From JAAYCU01 sp964401335 (GTDB lineage: Bacteria > Planctomycetota > Phycisphaerae > UBA1845 > PWPN01), in NCBI GenBank assembly GCA_964401335.1, contig CAYNYK010000002.1, positions 62,001-126,000 on the forward strand: a stretch of 64,000 bases of DNA. The letters run 5' to 3'. Positions within the stretch are counted from its first letter, which is position 1; every line of letters begins with the position of its first letter. A program made the translations under genes and the position numbers. Below the pieces are notes generated by a model. The model ran no database searches. It worked only from the letters and a program-made list of their open reading frames with translations, and was not told the DNA's origin. Positions 52,064 through 60,923 of this stretch are shown here, one piece after another.

Positions 52064-53179
52064 CTATCTGGCCTTCAGCGGCGTAAAGGCCATACCCGTC
52101 TCCGCCGGCTGAGTGGTCGTCTCTCGCGCCGCATACGCTTCGCGCAACATATCCAGCAACTCGACCACCCCTTCATGAGCATTCAACGTGTGCCGAATCA
52201 CGATCAAGCCGTCATAATCGGAAATGGAGCCCCGAGGTATTTCCGCCGCGGGTTGAGTGGCGGGTCTTGCGCTATAACGCCCGCGGGGAGGAGAGGTATC
52301 ATGTCTATCCTGTAACCAGGTGCCCGGCAAAACTTGATTGGTGATCAGATCTACAAATAGCCCTGAGGAATTTTCACGGCCGATTAGATCCCGGCAATCG
52401 TAGACCCGGACCACCATGTAACGATCCAGGTCCGCGCAGGTCGAAATACGCAACACGCCATTTTCTACCACGTATCCGAGTCGTCCCTCGGGTTCTATTT
52501 GGCTGATACTGTCCAGTACTATCTTCAGAACCATTTCCAAGGTTACTTCCTGTAGACGAATATCGGAAGTCAGTTCGGTATCGCGGGTGATATCCCACTC
52601 TTCCAGGATATGCACATTGGGTACGACATTGAGTTCGCCTGTCTCCCTGATCCAGTCCAATATTTCTCCGAACGTCTGTCCTTCCCTGAACTCGACCATT
52701 TTCATAATCGAATTCAAACTTTGTCGCGCTTTGCGATCGGATGGCGATTCCTTTTGAGCGAAGATCCATTTTTTTGTTTCTTGCCCCGCCGGCGAGACAG
52801 CCTCCTCGCTCATCGGGAGGGCGACCTGCTGCGCGTGAATGGCTTGCGGCGCCGGAATTCCCGGTCGATTCTCCGGTAACAGGAAACTGACCAGTAAGAT
52901 CGTCGCCGCGATTCCAATGGTCCCCGTGGTAGTACGCATGATCCACTTCCTCCTTCGGCTAATGGTGTTGAAATCCGCCGTCAACACGGCGGCGTCTCCG
53001 AATTCATCCAAGGCGGCCTCGATCGCCTCGCTCCGCGAATAACCCCGGGCCATTAACTCGGCAAGCCGCTCTTCCATGTGATCGCGCAACTCGCCGCGGA
53101 TGGATTCCCGCTGTTGCTCCGTAAGTCGAAGAAATCGACTCATCAGACGAAGATAAGATTCGAATTCCTCTTGCGACAT
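52064..53179 (-). CDS. HAAS-type membrane protein with an STN/secretin-like domain
   Basis: The 371-residue protein starts MSQEEFESYLRLMSRFLRLT, and RESIRGELRDHMEERLAELM with GYSRSEAIEAALDEFGDA forms a HAAS (permease-prefix) domain, residues 1-70. A membrane segment (TTGTIGIAATILLVSFLLPE) is near 84-103. The rest is extracytoplasmic; MVEFREGQTFGEILDWIRET and VTLEMVLKIVLDSI form an STN/secretin-N0-like fold. No permease domain is present. It follows the PadR gene by 13 bases, an operon as commonly seen for PadR and HAAS proteins. Confidence 0.78.
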   Translation of the reverse strand: MSQEEFESYLRLMSRFLRLTEQQRESIRGELRDHMEERLAELMARGYSRSEAIEAALDEFGDAAVLTADFNTISRRRKWIMRTTTGTIGIAATILLVSFLLPENRPGIPAPQAIHAQQVALPMSEEAVSPAGQETKKWIFAQKESPSDRKARQSLNSIMKMVEFREGQTFGEILDWIRETGELNVVPNVHILEEWDITRDTELTSDIRLQEVTLEMVLKIVLDSISQIEPEGRLGYVVENGVLRISTCADLDRYMVVRVYDCRDLIGRENSSGLFVDLITNQVLPGTWLQDRHDTSPPRGRYSARPATQPAAEIPRGSISDYDGLIVIRHTLNAHEGVVELLDMLREAYAARETTTQPAETGMAFTPLKAR

Positions 53180-53192
53180 GGTCGCGACCCTT

Positions 53193-53564
53193 TCATCCCC
53201 GGACTGGTTCCACGGCCGGCAGAGGTTCGTTGGTACCCAACGCGCGGCCGAGCAACCGGCGAATACACTCGGCGTACTGGTTCCACTGGCTCGCCTGCTG
53301 TTGGAGTTGCTGTCGGCCCAGATCGGTTAGCGCATACCATTTGCGGTCACGGCCGCCGGTATCCTCCCAACGACTGGCAATGAACCGGCCGGCCTCCAGT
53401 CGATGCAGCAACGGATACATCGTCCCCGCCTGCAGCCGAACCATGTTCCCGCTGGCCTCCCTCAACCGCTTCTGAATCATGTACCCATACAATGGCCCTT
53501 CCGCCAGCACCGACAGAATCATCAAATCCAGACTCCCCCGCATCAATTCACGATCAAAGGACAT
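53193..53564 (-). CDS. PadR-family transcriptional regulator
   Basis: A 123-residue protein of the PadR winged-helix type: RGSLDLMILSVLAEGPLYGY, MIQKRLREASGNMVRLQAGT, MYPLLHRLEAGRFIASRWED and DRKWYALTDLGRQQL. It should repress its own promoter and the downstream gene, released by an unknown ligand or phosphorylation. The ATG at 53564 (MSFDRELM) has GGAG eight bases upstream, better than starts further upstream. An exact promoter with an overlapping palindrome lies upstream (53618-53646). Confidence 0.93.
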   Translation of the reverse strand: MSFDRELMRGSLDLMILSVLAEGPLYGYMIQKRLREASGNMVRLQAGTMYPLLHRLEAGRFIASRWEDTGGRDRKWYALTDLGRQQLQQQASQWNQYAECIRRLLGRALGTNEPLPAVEPVRG

Positions 53565-53617
53565 GGCCATCGCTCCAAAACCAGAAAACTCAAGATGCAT
53601 CATATATCGCCGTACTA

Positions 53618-53646
53618 TATATATCACAACAATGTATACATGTCAA
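53618..53646 (-). promoter_or_regulatory. padR promoter with an overlapping palindromic operator
   Basis: On the minus strand, TTGACA (53646-53641) and TATATA (53623-53618) have 17-base spacing, a near-perfect sigma-70 promoter. The palindrome ATGTATACAT (53641-53632) overlaps the end of the -35 box and the spacer. PadR operators often contain ATGT...ACAT, so this is a good autoregulation site. A second ATATAT pair flanks the start region (53603-53623). Confidence 0.65.
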
Positions 53647-53987
53647 AAAAATTTTTAGAAATCCATAATTTATCAAGAAAACAATATCATCTATCTCATT
53701 ATTTGACAATATTTTACGAACGTAACGAGAAATTATGGGACAAAACAGATCACCTTACGGTGTTCTTCCAAATGAGGCAGTAGCGTGTAGTCCGATAGCC
53801 GGAGAGGGCACCTGAACCAAATGGTAAAAATACCAAACGAACCCACGAAATATCGAAAAATTCAGCATGACGTTAATCGGCAGGATACAAAACTCATGGC
53901 CGAACAACGGGGATACCAAACGTTCGATGATTTCCCAAACCGGTTCCCGCATTCCGGGAGAGCTGACTTTTTAATTCCTATCTCAGC

Positions 53988-54175
53988 GTCTCTGCGTCTC
54001 TGCGCGAGAATCCCCATCCTTTCAACTCTTTTCTCGGCGCCTCGGCGTCTCTGCGCGAGAACCCCCATCCTTTCAACTCTTTTCTCGGCGCCTCGGCGTC
54101 TCTGCGCGAGAATCCCCATCCTTTCAACTCTTTTCTCGGCGCCTCGGCGTCTCTGCGCGAGAACCCCCATCATTG
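53988..54175. repeat. Tandem repeat, 51-bp period, about 3.7 copies
   Basis: TGCGCGAGAA recurs at 54001, 54052, 54103 and 54154, so the period is exactly 51 bases. The unit contains CCCCATCCTTTCAACTCTTT and TCTCGGCGCCTCGGCGTCTC, with a few changes (AATCC/AACCC). The array lies just downstream of the stop of the symporter gene at 54184. A 51-base period equals 17 codons, but the frame through it is a shadow and has no start signal. Confidence 0.85.
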
Positions 54176-54183
54176 CCGGTGAG

Positions 54184-56163
54184 CTATGCGGCCGTCGGAG
54201 GCTCTTCCGCATGGAGCAGGCCGTCATCGGTGGCATCACGTTTGCGGGTGGCGAGGATCCGGAACATATCGCGAAAGTCCCGCAGGCCGCCGACCAGGGC
54301 CCAGGCGAGCAAAGCGGCCGTCATCGCGAACATCACCACGACATAAAATTTCCAGAACGACATCCACGATGCATCGGAAATGCCATGAGTCAGCATATAT
54401 ACCGATCCGATAACAAAGACGGCAAACCAGCACAGCGGCCAGGTCAGGTTGATGAAATAATAGATGAACTTGTCCGAGAGGCTATGTTCCTTACCGATCA
54501 GCAGCGACCGCAGACCGCTGGCCGCCCGTTTCTCGGTCACGGACAAATCATCCTGCACGGCATAGCGGCCGCGATGCAGAATCTTGTCGAGATTGGCCTC
54601 GGAACGTTTTCCCAGAAGGGAAACGAGTATGTAAAGGGTGATCGCGGTGGCCATGGCGATGAAGGACCAGGTCTGTCCGTTCAACCAGGGAGCAACAACC
54701 TTGAGCCACTGCTTGGAGGTTCCATGTTGAAACAGGACTACGCCGGCAACAGAGAGGACCGACCCGGCAATCATGGCCGTCCAGGCGGCTGCGGTGGTGC
54801 CGCGTTTCCAATAGAGGCCGCCGATAATGACCGACCCCGCCCCGCCGATATAGATGGTCCCGGTAACGGCGAAAAACATGAAAATATCCTGCTTGAGGGG
54901 GAAGAGCAGGCTGAAAACAAAGATAAACAAGGCCACGCCGCAGATCGAGCGTTTGAGCAGGCGGATGTGCCGCTCGGTGGACAACGGCTCCCGACAAAAC
55001 GGCATGTAGATATCCTGAATAAAAATACTGCCCCAGGCATGCAGGTAGGTATTGTGGGTGGTGACAAAGCCAGCCAGGCCCACGGCGCACATCAGGCCCA
55101 GGGCGCCGTGCGGAAGAATACAGCGCAGAGCAACGGGTACACGCATCTGGCTGGCGATCTGTTCGCTGGGCATCGCCGCCAGAACCTGATCGGCCTGAGC
55201 CTGCAGGACGGCGAAATCCGGATGATGCAAAACAACGAAAGCACAAACCGCGCACAACAAGAAAGGCAGCCGAAGGATGGTGTTGCTGAACAGAACATAA
55301 AGCAGTTGACCCATCCAGCCTTCATGCGGGGTCTTGGCGGAGGTGTAGTAACCCTGGCTGCCCTGCCAGGCCATCTGCGCGTAAAACATCGTGAAACCGT
55401 AAACCAGAAAATACCATATATTAAATCCCTCCACTTTCGTGGAGTGCTTCGGATGAATCAGGGAGGCGCCCGCCGGAGCTTGGGACAGGCCGAAGGCAAT
55501 CTGGTCCCAGCCGATGGCGTGGAACAAGGTCAGGCAGATGATCAGCAGAGCAATGCAGATGAATACGCCGTGAATAAAGTCGGAGACAATCACGGTGATC
55601 TGCCCGCCGATAAAGGTAAAAAAGAGCGAGGCGGCCAGCAGAAAAAACATGACGAGCGCGAAACTGGAAATCCAAACCGGCCCGAGAATGATGGCCGGCG
55701 GCAAGCCGCAAAACGAAACAATGAAGCGCGCCCCGATCGACGGGAAAATCCCGAAGTTGAAGATCCCCGCCCCAAAAGCCAGCATGCCCATAAAGATGCG
55801 AAACCGCCGGCTGTAGCGTATTTCATAGAACTGGGCGACGGTCATGCAGCGGGTCTGGCGGAATCGATAAGTTACCCATCCGGTCACCCCCATGATCAGG
55901 AAGATGGGCATGTTCATGAAATCCCACCAGATGGCCACGAAACCGGCTTTATAGAAAAGCTCCCACCAGGCCAGGAAGGTGACGGTACCCAGATCGGAAA
56001 TGGAGCGGGAGAAAGCGTAGACATAGCGGCCGGCACAGCGGTTGGCGACCATGAAATCGGCCACGCTGCGGACGTAACGACGGGCGTATACGGCCATGCC
56101 CGTAACCAAGGCCAGCAGGCCGATAACGATGCCCCAATCAGCCGTGTTCAGAACCTGGAACAT
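54184..56163 (-). CDS. Sodium:solute symporter (SSS family)
   Basis: The 659-residue protein has about 13-14 membrane segments. Typical SSS features: VRSVADFMVANRCAGRYVYA, SDLGTVTFLAWWELFY, GQITVIVSDFIHGVFICIAL and MCAVGLAGFVTTHNTYLHAW, where the HNTYLHAWGSIFIQD segment is the conserved helix-8 region. It imports a solute with Na+. The substrate cannot be inferred. It is divergent from the URO-D-like gene with a 158-bp shared spacer, suggesting one pathway. A long plus-strand frame through this gene is a shadow. Confidence 0.92.
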   Translation of the reverse strand: MFQVLNTADWGIVIGLLALVTGMAVYARRYVRSVADFMVANRCAGRYVYAFSRSISDLGTVTFLAWWELFYKAGFVAIWWDFMNMPIFLIMGVTGWVTYRFRQTRCMTVAQFYEIRYSRRFRIFMGMLAFGAGIFNFGIFPSIGARFIVSFCGLPPAIILGPVWISSFALVMFFLLAASLFFTFIGGQITVIVSDFIHGVFICIALLIICLTLFHAIGWDQIAFGLSQAPAGASLIHPKHSTKVEGFNIWYFLVYGFTMFYAQMAWQGSQGYYTSAKTPHEGWMGQLLYVLFSNTILRLPFLLCAVCAFVVLHHPDFAVLQAQADQVLAAMPSEQIASQMRVPVALRCILPHGALGLMCAVGLAGFVTTHNTYLHAWGSIFIQDIYMPFCREPLSTERHIRLLKRSICGVALFIFVFSLLFPLKQDIFMFFAVTGTIYIGGAGSVIIGGLYWKRGTTAAAWTAMIAGSVLSVAGVVLFQHGTSKQWLKVVAPWLNGQTWSFIAMATAITLYILVSLLGKRSEANLDKILHRGRYAVQDDLSVTEKRAASGLRSLLIGKEHSLSDKFIYYFINLTWPLCWFAVFVIGSVYMLTHGISDASWMSFWKFYVVVMFAMTAALLAWALVGGLRDFRDMFRILATRKRDATDDGLLHAEEPPTAA

Positions 56164-56321
56164 AGGCTGCTACGCAGGATAGGGACGAGGTGGCCATTGT
56201 CAAACGTGCCCGGCACAAAGAAAGCGGTTACAATCTTGAAATCAGCGTTTATTACCGCGTCGCGGAAAGCCGCATTGAAAACCGGGTTTCGCGGGATTTG
56301 CGTATTTGGGGAGATCTGTGA

Positions 56322-57464
56322 ATGAACTCAAAAGAACGGGCGCGGGCGGCCATTGCCCGCCAACCGGTGGATCAGGTTCCGCTCGGCTTCTATACCGTCG
56401 ATCATGACACGATCGAGGCGGTCCTCGGGCGGCCGACCTTCGTGCGTAACAAGATCGCTCACCGCGTGGCCTTATGGGAAGGCCGCCGGGACGAACTCGC
56501 GGAAAGCCTGAAAAAGGACACCGTGGGTTTTTATCGCAAGATCGATTGCGCGGATATCATTCTGCCCAAAGAGGCCTGCTGGCTACCCCCGCGCGATTAC
56601 GATCCCGACCCGCCGCGTAAAATCAACGAGAATTGCTGGGAAGACCGCCTCGGCCGGGTATGGCAGGCGGTTCCGGAAGTCAACGACATCACCTGCATTC
56701 ATGATCCGAACATCGGCAAGAAAGTCTACACCCCGGCGGATTTCGAGGGACCGGTCGAAGACGAGCCTTTTGATCCATCCTGTTTCGAGGCGATGGATTA
56801 CGTGATCGAGCAACTGGGACAGGATCGTTATGTGGCCACTACGACGGGAGGGACGACGGCCCTGACGTTGATTGACGGGATGGAACACGGGTTGCTGATG
56901 TACGCGACACAGCCGGAAGTGATCCACGCGGCCAACCGCCGCTCGGTAATGGTACAGAATCGGCGCGACCCGGACTACATTCGGCCGGGGGCGGCCGGGG
57001 CCTTGATGGAAGAGGACATGGCCGGCTCGAACGGGCCATTGATCAGTCCGACGATGTTTCGGGAGTTGGGTTTCCCTTATCTGCGGGAGCGCATCGCCAA
57101 CGTCAAAAAACACGTGGATCAGGTCATTTTTCACAACTGCGGCATGAATATTCCCCTGATGGACATGCTCATCGAGGCCGGGATCGACTGTTACCAGTCG
57201 CTGCAGACGACGGCCGGCATGGAAGTGGGCAAGCTCAAGGCCCTCTACGGTGACCGCCTGTGCTTCTGGGGCGGGGTGGCCTTGGAAGTTCTAATTAGAG
57301 GTACACCTGACGACGTGCGCAAGGAAGTACGCCGGGCCATGGAGCGCGGCGCGCCCGGCGGCGGATTCATCCTCGGCCCCAGCCACTCCATCGCCAAGGG
57401 TACGCGCTACGACAATTTCATGGCCATGCTGGATGAATTCGTAGCATTGCGGGACAAGTTTTGA
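56322..57464 (+). CDS. URO-D-family protein, probable methyltransferase-type
   Basis: A 380-residue protein with the uroporphyrinogen decarboxylase fold. It lacks the HemE N-terminal signature; instead, VIFHNCGMNIPLMDMLIEAG (His and Cys near 270-272) matches the zinc-binding H-x-C pattern of corrinoid methyltransferases such as MtaA and CmuA. The CFWGGVALEVLIRGTPDDVR and GGGFILGPSHSIAKGT segments are conserved in this group. It may transfer a methyl group from a small substrate brought in by the divergent symporter. No corrinoid protein gene is in the window. Confidence 0.82.
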   Translation: MNSKERARAAIARQPVDQVPLGFYTVDHDTIEAVLGRPTFVRNKIAHRVALWEGRRDELAESLKKDTVGFYRKIDCADIILPKEACWLPPRDYDPDPPRKINENCWEDRLGRVWQAVPEVNDITCIHDPNIGKKVYTPADFEGPVEDEPFDPSCFEAMDYVIEQLGQDRYVATTTGGTTALTLIDGMEHGLLMYATQPEVIHAANRRSVMVQNRRDPDYIRPGAAGALMEEDMAGSNGPLISPTMFRELGFPYLRERIANVKKHVDQVIFHNCGMNIPLMDMLIEAGIDCYQSLQTTAGMEVGKLKALYGDRLCFWGGVALEVLIRGTPDDVRKEVRRAMERGAPGGGFILGPSHSIAKGTRYDNFMAMLDEFVALRDKF

Positions 57465-57474
57465 GCCGGATCGT

Positions 57475-58251
57475 TCAACGCACCATGCGCGGCGCGCAGG
57501 TCAATGCATCCGGGGAAAACAGATCAATGCCCCCGTCACGCAGATAACGGGCCTGGTCGATGAGCTTCCGCATGTTCCCCAGCAACGGCTCGGTCAACAA
57601 CGTATCGGCCGCGCGGGGATCGGATTCGCGCCTGCAGGTTCGACAAGGGACCGTCCCCCGGCCCGCGCAATGCGTGCAGACCGTCGCTCCGTTGGCGTGG
57701 CAATCAGGGCATGGGGTGATGGTGACGGAACGCGCGGCGGGGTCACGACCGGCCTCGCGCGTGCGCAGAGCGCCACGGCCCTTGCAGGTCGGACAGTTGA
57801 CGATGCCCGTCCCGCGACAGTGGCTGCAATCGGCCAGTCCGGTATCCCCGCAGCTTCGACACAGAGTGAATTGCTCATCCGCGTTTCTCGATTTGGCCAA
57901 CTCGTTCAGGGAAATACCCAGCGTGGATTCGGCCAGCCTCTCCACCGCCGGAACCTGCCGAACTTTCAGGATGGCCATGTGCGTCGCCGCTCGATTGCCC
58001 TCAAGGCTACTTTGCAGCGCCTGGATGAGCGCATCGAAAGCCGCCCGGCGGGTTTGCTGTTTGAGGAGGCGAAGTTCGGCCAGGCGGGTCATGGCCGCGG
58101 TATCGAGTGGATCCGCCAGCACGGTCCGGCTCAGATCGGCAACCTCATCGGCCGGGGCGGAGGCGGGCCGGCTGGCCGGCGCGGGCGCCGGGCAGGAACG
58201 CGGATCGCCGATCATTCCAAGAAACAGAACCAGAATCATGACACGTCTCAT
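57475..58251 (-). CDS. Secreted protein with a DnaJ-type cysteine-rich zinc-finger domain
   Basis: A 258-residue protein. A signal peptide MRRVMILVLFLGMIGD precedes an Ala/Pro-rich stretch, then helices. Residues about 125-205 carry DnaJ-like CxxCxGxG motifs: CRSCGDTGLADCSHCRGTGI, VNCPTCKGRG, CPDCHANGATVCTHCAGRGT and VPCRTC. Two zinc sites are expected. There is no J domain. Export suggests folding or redox-related binding outside the cytoplasm. It overlaps the upstream J-like gene by four bases, so is the last gene of that operon. Confidence 0.82.
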   Translation of the reverse strand: MRRVMILVLFLGMIGDPRSCPAPAPASRPASAPADEVADLSRTVLADPLDTAAMTRLAELRLLKQQTRRAAFDALIQALQSSLEGNRAATHMAILKVRQVPAVERLAESTLGISLNELAKSRNADEQFTLCRSCGDTGLADCSHCRGTGIVNCPTCKGRGALRTREAGRDPAARSVTITPCPDCHANGATVCTHCAGRGTVPCRTCRRESDPRAADTLLTEPLLGNMRKLIDQARYLRDGGIDLFSPDALTCAPRMVR

Positions 58252-60923
58252 GACGAGGCAACCTCCTCATGATCATCGAGGCTTTGTCGGACGGACGGCG
58301 CGGCCGGCCTGGTGTGCAAATCATTGAGCATTTCCCACAAGCCGAGATTGTAAAGCGCGCTTTCGCGCAATTCGTCGAGCACATGGACCGGCCTCGACAA
58401 GCGTCGGTCCTTTTCCATCCGGGCATCAACCAGTCGGATCAGGTCGGAACCGGCGATTTGCTCGATCAGAAGTTCCAGCAAGGCGCCTTCGGTTTGCAGG
58501 GCGACGACCGCGCGTTGCAAAGCGGTTTCGCTGGCCGCGGTCCGCGCTTTCTTTTCAAGTTCGATGATATCCGCCCGGATCGCGAAATCCTTACCCAAGG
58601 GGTGCTCGCGGACCAGCCGACTGAGTTGATGATTGACGCCGTCGAGGGCGTCCAGCAAATCACGCTCGAGGTCCGGGCCGACCGACGGGGCGAGGCGCGG
58701 CGCGGGCTGAACAAGCACGGCGTGACCTGACGCCGTCCAGTGAAAAGACTCCAAAGCCTGAGCGCTCAAACGGACGCGTTGAACGGCGGCGGCGATCAAT
58801 CGGGAAGGCAAATGGTCGTTTGGGTCCCAGACCGACGACGACGAGGCACTTCGCCCCACGGGCGAGGCAACCTGACGATAGTTCCAGCGAAGCACGCCCT
58901 GGTGTAGCTTTTCCTGCCACCACTGCACACATTCCTGCCGCTCGCGGCGGGTATGGCGCAGACGGAGACGCACATCGGCCAGATTCATGGGCACATAAAC
59001 ATCGCTCTGGGCGATAAGGGCCTGGGAGATCATGAAGGCGACTCGTGAGCTGGACTTGTCCAGAATTTCGACAAGCCGTCGCGGGATGTCCGAGTCGGTC
59101 ATTTCGGACAGGGTACGGATGATCCGCGAACAGGTGGACATATCGCGGCGACATCGATCGTCCAGTACGTCCAGCAGGGCTTGAACCGCCGCCGGAGTGT
59201 TCAGGACGCGCAGTTCCTCGATGGCTCGGTAACGAATCCCGGGCACCGGCGAGGAACAATCGGCCTTCAAGGTTTCCAGCCGTTTGATTTGAAAACTGGT
59301 TGGCGGCGCTTGCGCGGGTTGAGCCGATGATTGGGTGGAGATACTGACCTCATCGGCCAGCAGGACCGGAGCGGAGGGGCGCTCCAGAAGATGTATCAAT
59401 GCGGGGTCGCCGCCGTCCGTCTGCCCACAAAACTCGCGGGCCCGCACGGAACATGCCGACAAGGCCAGGACCGTATCGCCGAGCAAGGCTTCCATGGGAG
59501 CCCGGGGCGAAGCGAAAGAACGACGCAGACGCCCCGCCAGACTCCCTTCGGGCCATGCTGAAGCTGCTTTCGTCACCGCAGGGACCGGCGGAGTCGAGGG
59601 TTGCGAGACGGGATTCTTCGGCAAATTCGGAACAGGGACTGCTTCGGTTACAGGGGGTGGGGCAAGGGCTAACGCGGGCGAGGGCGGCGCGGGGGCTGTC
59701 TCTGGTTGAGTGACATGGGTCACCTTGACCGGGCCTGATATTGGCGGCGAAGGCGATTCGACTATCGGTGCCGGTGGATGGTCATGGATATCGGGTTTGG
59801 CTACGGATGCATCGTCACCGCGTCGGGCAAAGAAGAATAAGGAAAAGAGAACAACCGCGGCGGTTGGAATAGCAATATTCCAGAAGACCGAGGCCGACAG
59901 GAAGCGCCGGGGCCGAACGCGATCATCGCGTGTTTCCGATCTCTCTTCGATATCCGCCACGATATCGCTTGGGGTATCGAGGGCATCGGATGAAGAGTCG
60001 TTCAGCGCGATGGTTTCCGTGTCGGGAACGGCGTGCCTGTCGATTCGTGCCGGGGTTTCCCGCTCCTGGTCGACGAAGCGAGCGACATGGTTGTTGATGA
60101 GTTCCGCCGCCAGACGATCGGAGAGGCCGTGCGAGGTCGCCAGAAAAATCAGGTCGGCTCGTTCCGACGGCATGGGGGCGCGGCCGGGAAGGCGGGCGCG
60201 CAGCAGTTGAACAAACCAGTTTTTCAGGAAAGACAAATGGTACACCCCACGACAAGCGTTCAGAGCGGCCAGACGCTGCTCGATCACAGCCGTCGCCTGC
60301 TCGGGGGGGATTTGCAGTTTAGCGGCAAGCATTAACAGTCGTTGCTCATCGCCGTGCAACAGCAGACCTTCATGAATGGTCAGGTCCACCACGTCGCCAA
60401 AAAACGCCGCCCCATCGATCGGCGATCTGGCAGCACCGCCATTGGGCAGAGGAATCCGGGATAATGCCTGTTCAATCTCGTTCGGGGGGACGCCGAGTTC
60501 GCCCAGCTTTTGTGCGAGGGGCGGGCGCTTCGATTCATCGAGCGTACCGTCGGGATTGAGGGCGGCCGCAATGGCGGCGCGGGCAACCTGCGTGATCCGC
60601 TGTCGCTCCTGCTCGGCCTTGAGGCGCGCCTTACGTTGCCGAATGATTTCATGCAAATAGGCATTGTAGGCCTCCCGCCGGCGCGGGTCGCGCAGCACCT
60701 CGGCGGCGGTCACCAACTGGTCCTGCTCGAATTTCATCACCAGCGGGATAAACTGCGGCCCGGGGATATTCTGGCGGAGCCGTTTGCGCCGCTCCTCCAA
60801 GGCCGCATCGACCACCTCGGCGGAGCAGTTCTTCGGATCGAGTCCGAGTAAATGATAATGGGTCGGTTCGGTGAACCGTTCGGGAATACCAAGCAGCTTG
60901 TAGAAGAAAGTCCACTCGATCAT
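58248..60923 (-). CDS. J-like membrane protein with C-terminal helical repeats
   Basis: An 891-residue protein. Residues ~16-95 form a degenerate J-like helix bundle (PTHYHLLGLDPKNCSAEVVD, RDPRRREAYNAYLHEI), without the HPD motif; NIPGPQ sits where it would be. A cytoplasmic region follows, then a single membrane segment (NIAIPTAAVVLFSLFFFARR) near 345-365, a long Pro-rich linker, and a C-terminal HEAT-like region (RYRAIEELRVLNTPAAVQAL). The start at 60923 is set by the four-base ATGA overlap with the preceding TPR gene and by AAGGAAA upstream. The overlap with the zinc-finger gene is also four bases. Confidence 0.8.
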   Translation of the reverse strand: MIEWTFFYKLLGIPERFTEPTHYHLLGLDPKNCSAEVVDAALEERRKRLRQNIPGPQFIPLVMKFEQDQLVTAAEVLRDPRRREAYNAYLHEIIRQRKARLKAEQERQRITQVARAAIAAALNPDGTLDESKRPPLAQKLGELGVPPNEIEQALSRIPLPNGGAARSPIDGAAFFGDVVDLTIHEGLLLHGDEQRLLMLAAKLQIPPEQATAVIEQRLAALNACRGVYHLSFLKNWFVQLLRARLPGRAPMPSERADLIFLATSHGLSDRLAAELINNHVARFVDQERETPARIDRHAVPDTETIALNDSSSDALDTPSDIVADIEERSETRDDRVRPRRFLSASVFWNIAIPTAAVVLFSLFFFARRGDDASVAKPDIHDHPPAPIVESPSPPISGPVKVTHVTQPETAPAPPSPALALAPPPVTEAVPVPNLPKNPVSQPSTPPVPAVTKAASAWPEGSLAGRLRRSFASPRAPMEALLGDTVLALSACSVRAREFCGQTDGGDPALIHLLERPSAPVLLADEVSISTQSSAQPAQAPPTSFQIKRLETLKADCSSPVPGIRYRAIEELRVLNTPAAVQALLDVLDDRCRRDMSTCSRIIRTLSEMTDSDIPRRLVEILDKSSSRVAFMISQALIAQSDVYVPMNLADVRLRLRHTRRERQECVQWWQEKLHQGVLRWNYRQVASPVGRSASSSSVWDPNDHLPSRLIAAAVQRVRLSAQALESFHWTASGHAVLVQPAPRLAPSVGPDLERDLLDALDGVNHQLSRLVREHPLGKDFAIRADIIELEKKARTAASETALQRAVVALQTEGALLELLIEQIAGSDLIRLVDARMEKDRRLSRPVHVLDELRESALYNLGLWEMLNDLHTRPAAPSVRQSLDDHEEVASS

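Noticed and set aside
53988..54175. Possible CRISPR array
   Set aside because: The period is constant at 51 bases and whole units are near-identical, with no variable spacers and no cas genes.
53821..56325. Long plus-strand frame through the symporter region
   Set aside because: It is antisense to a clear SSS symporter with membrane segments and conserved motifs, and its composition (runs of charged and Gly-rich residues) is typical of a GC-rich shadow frame.
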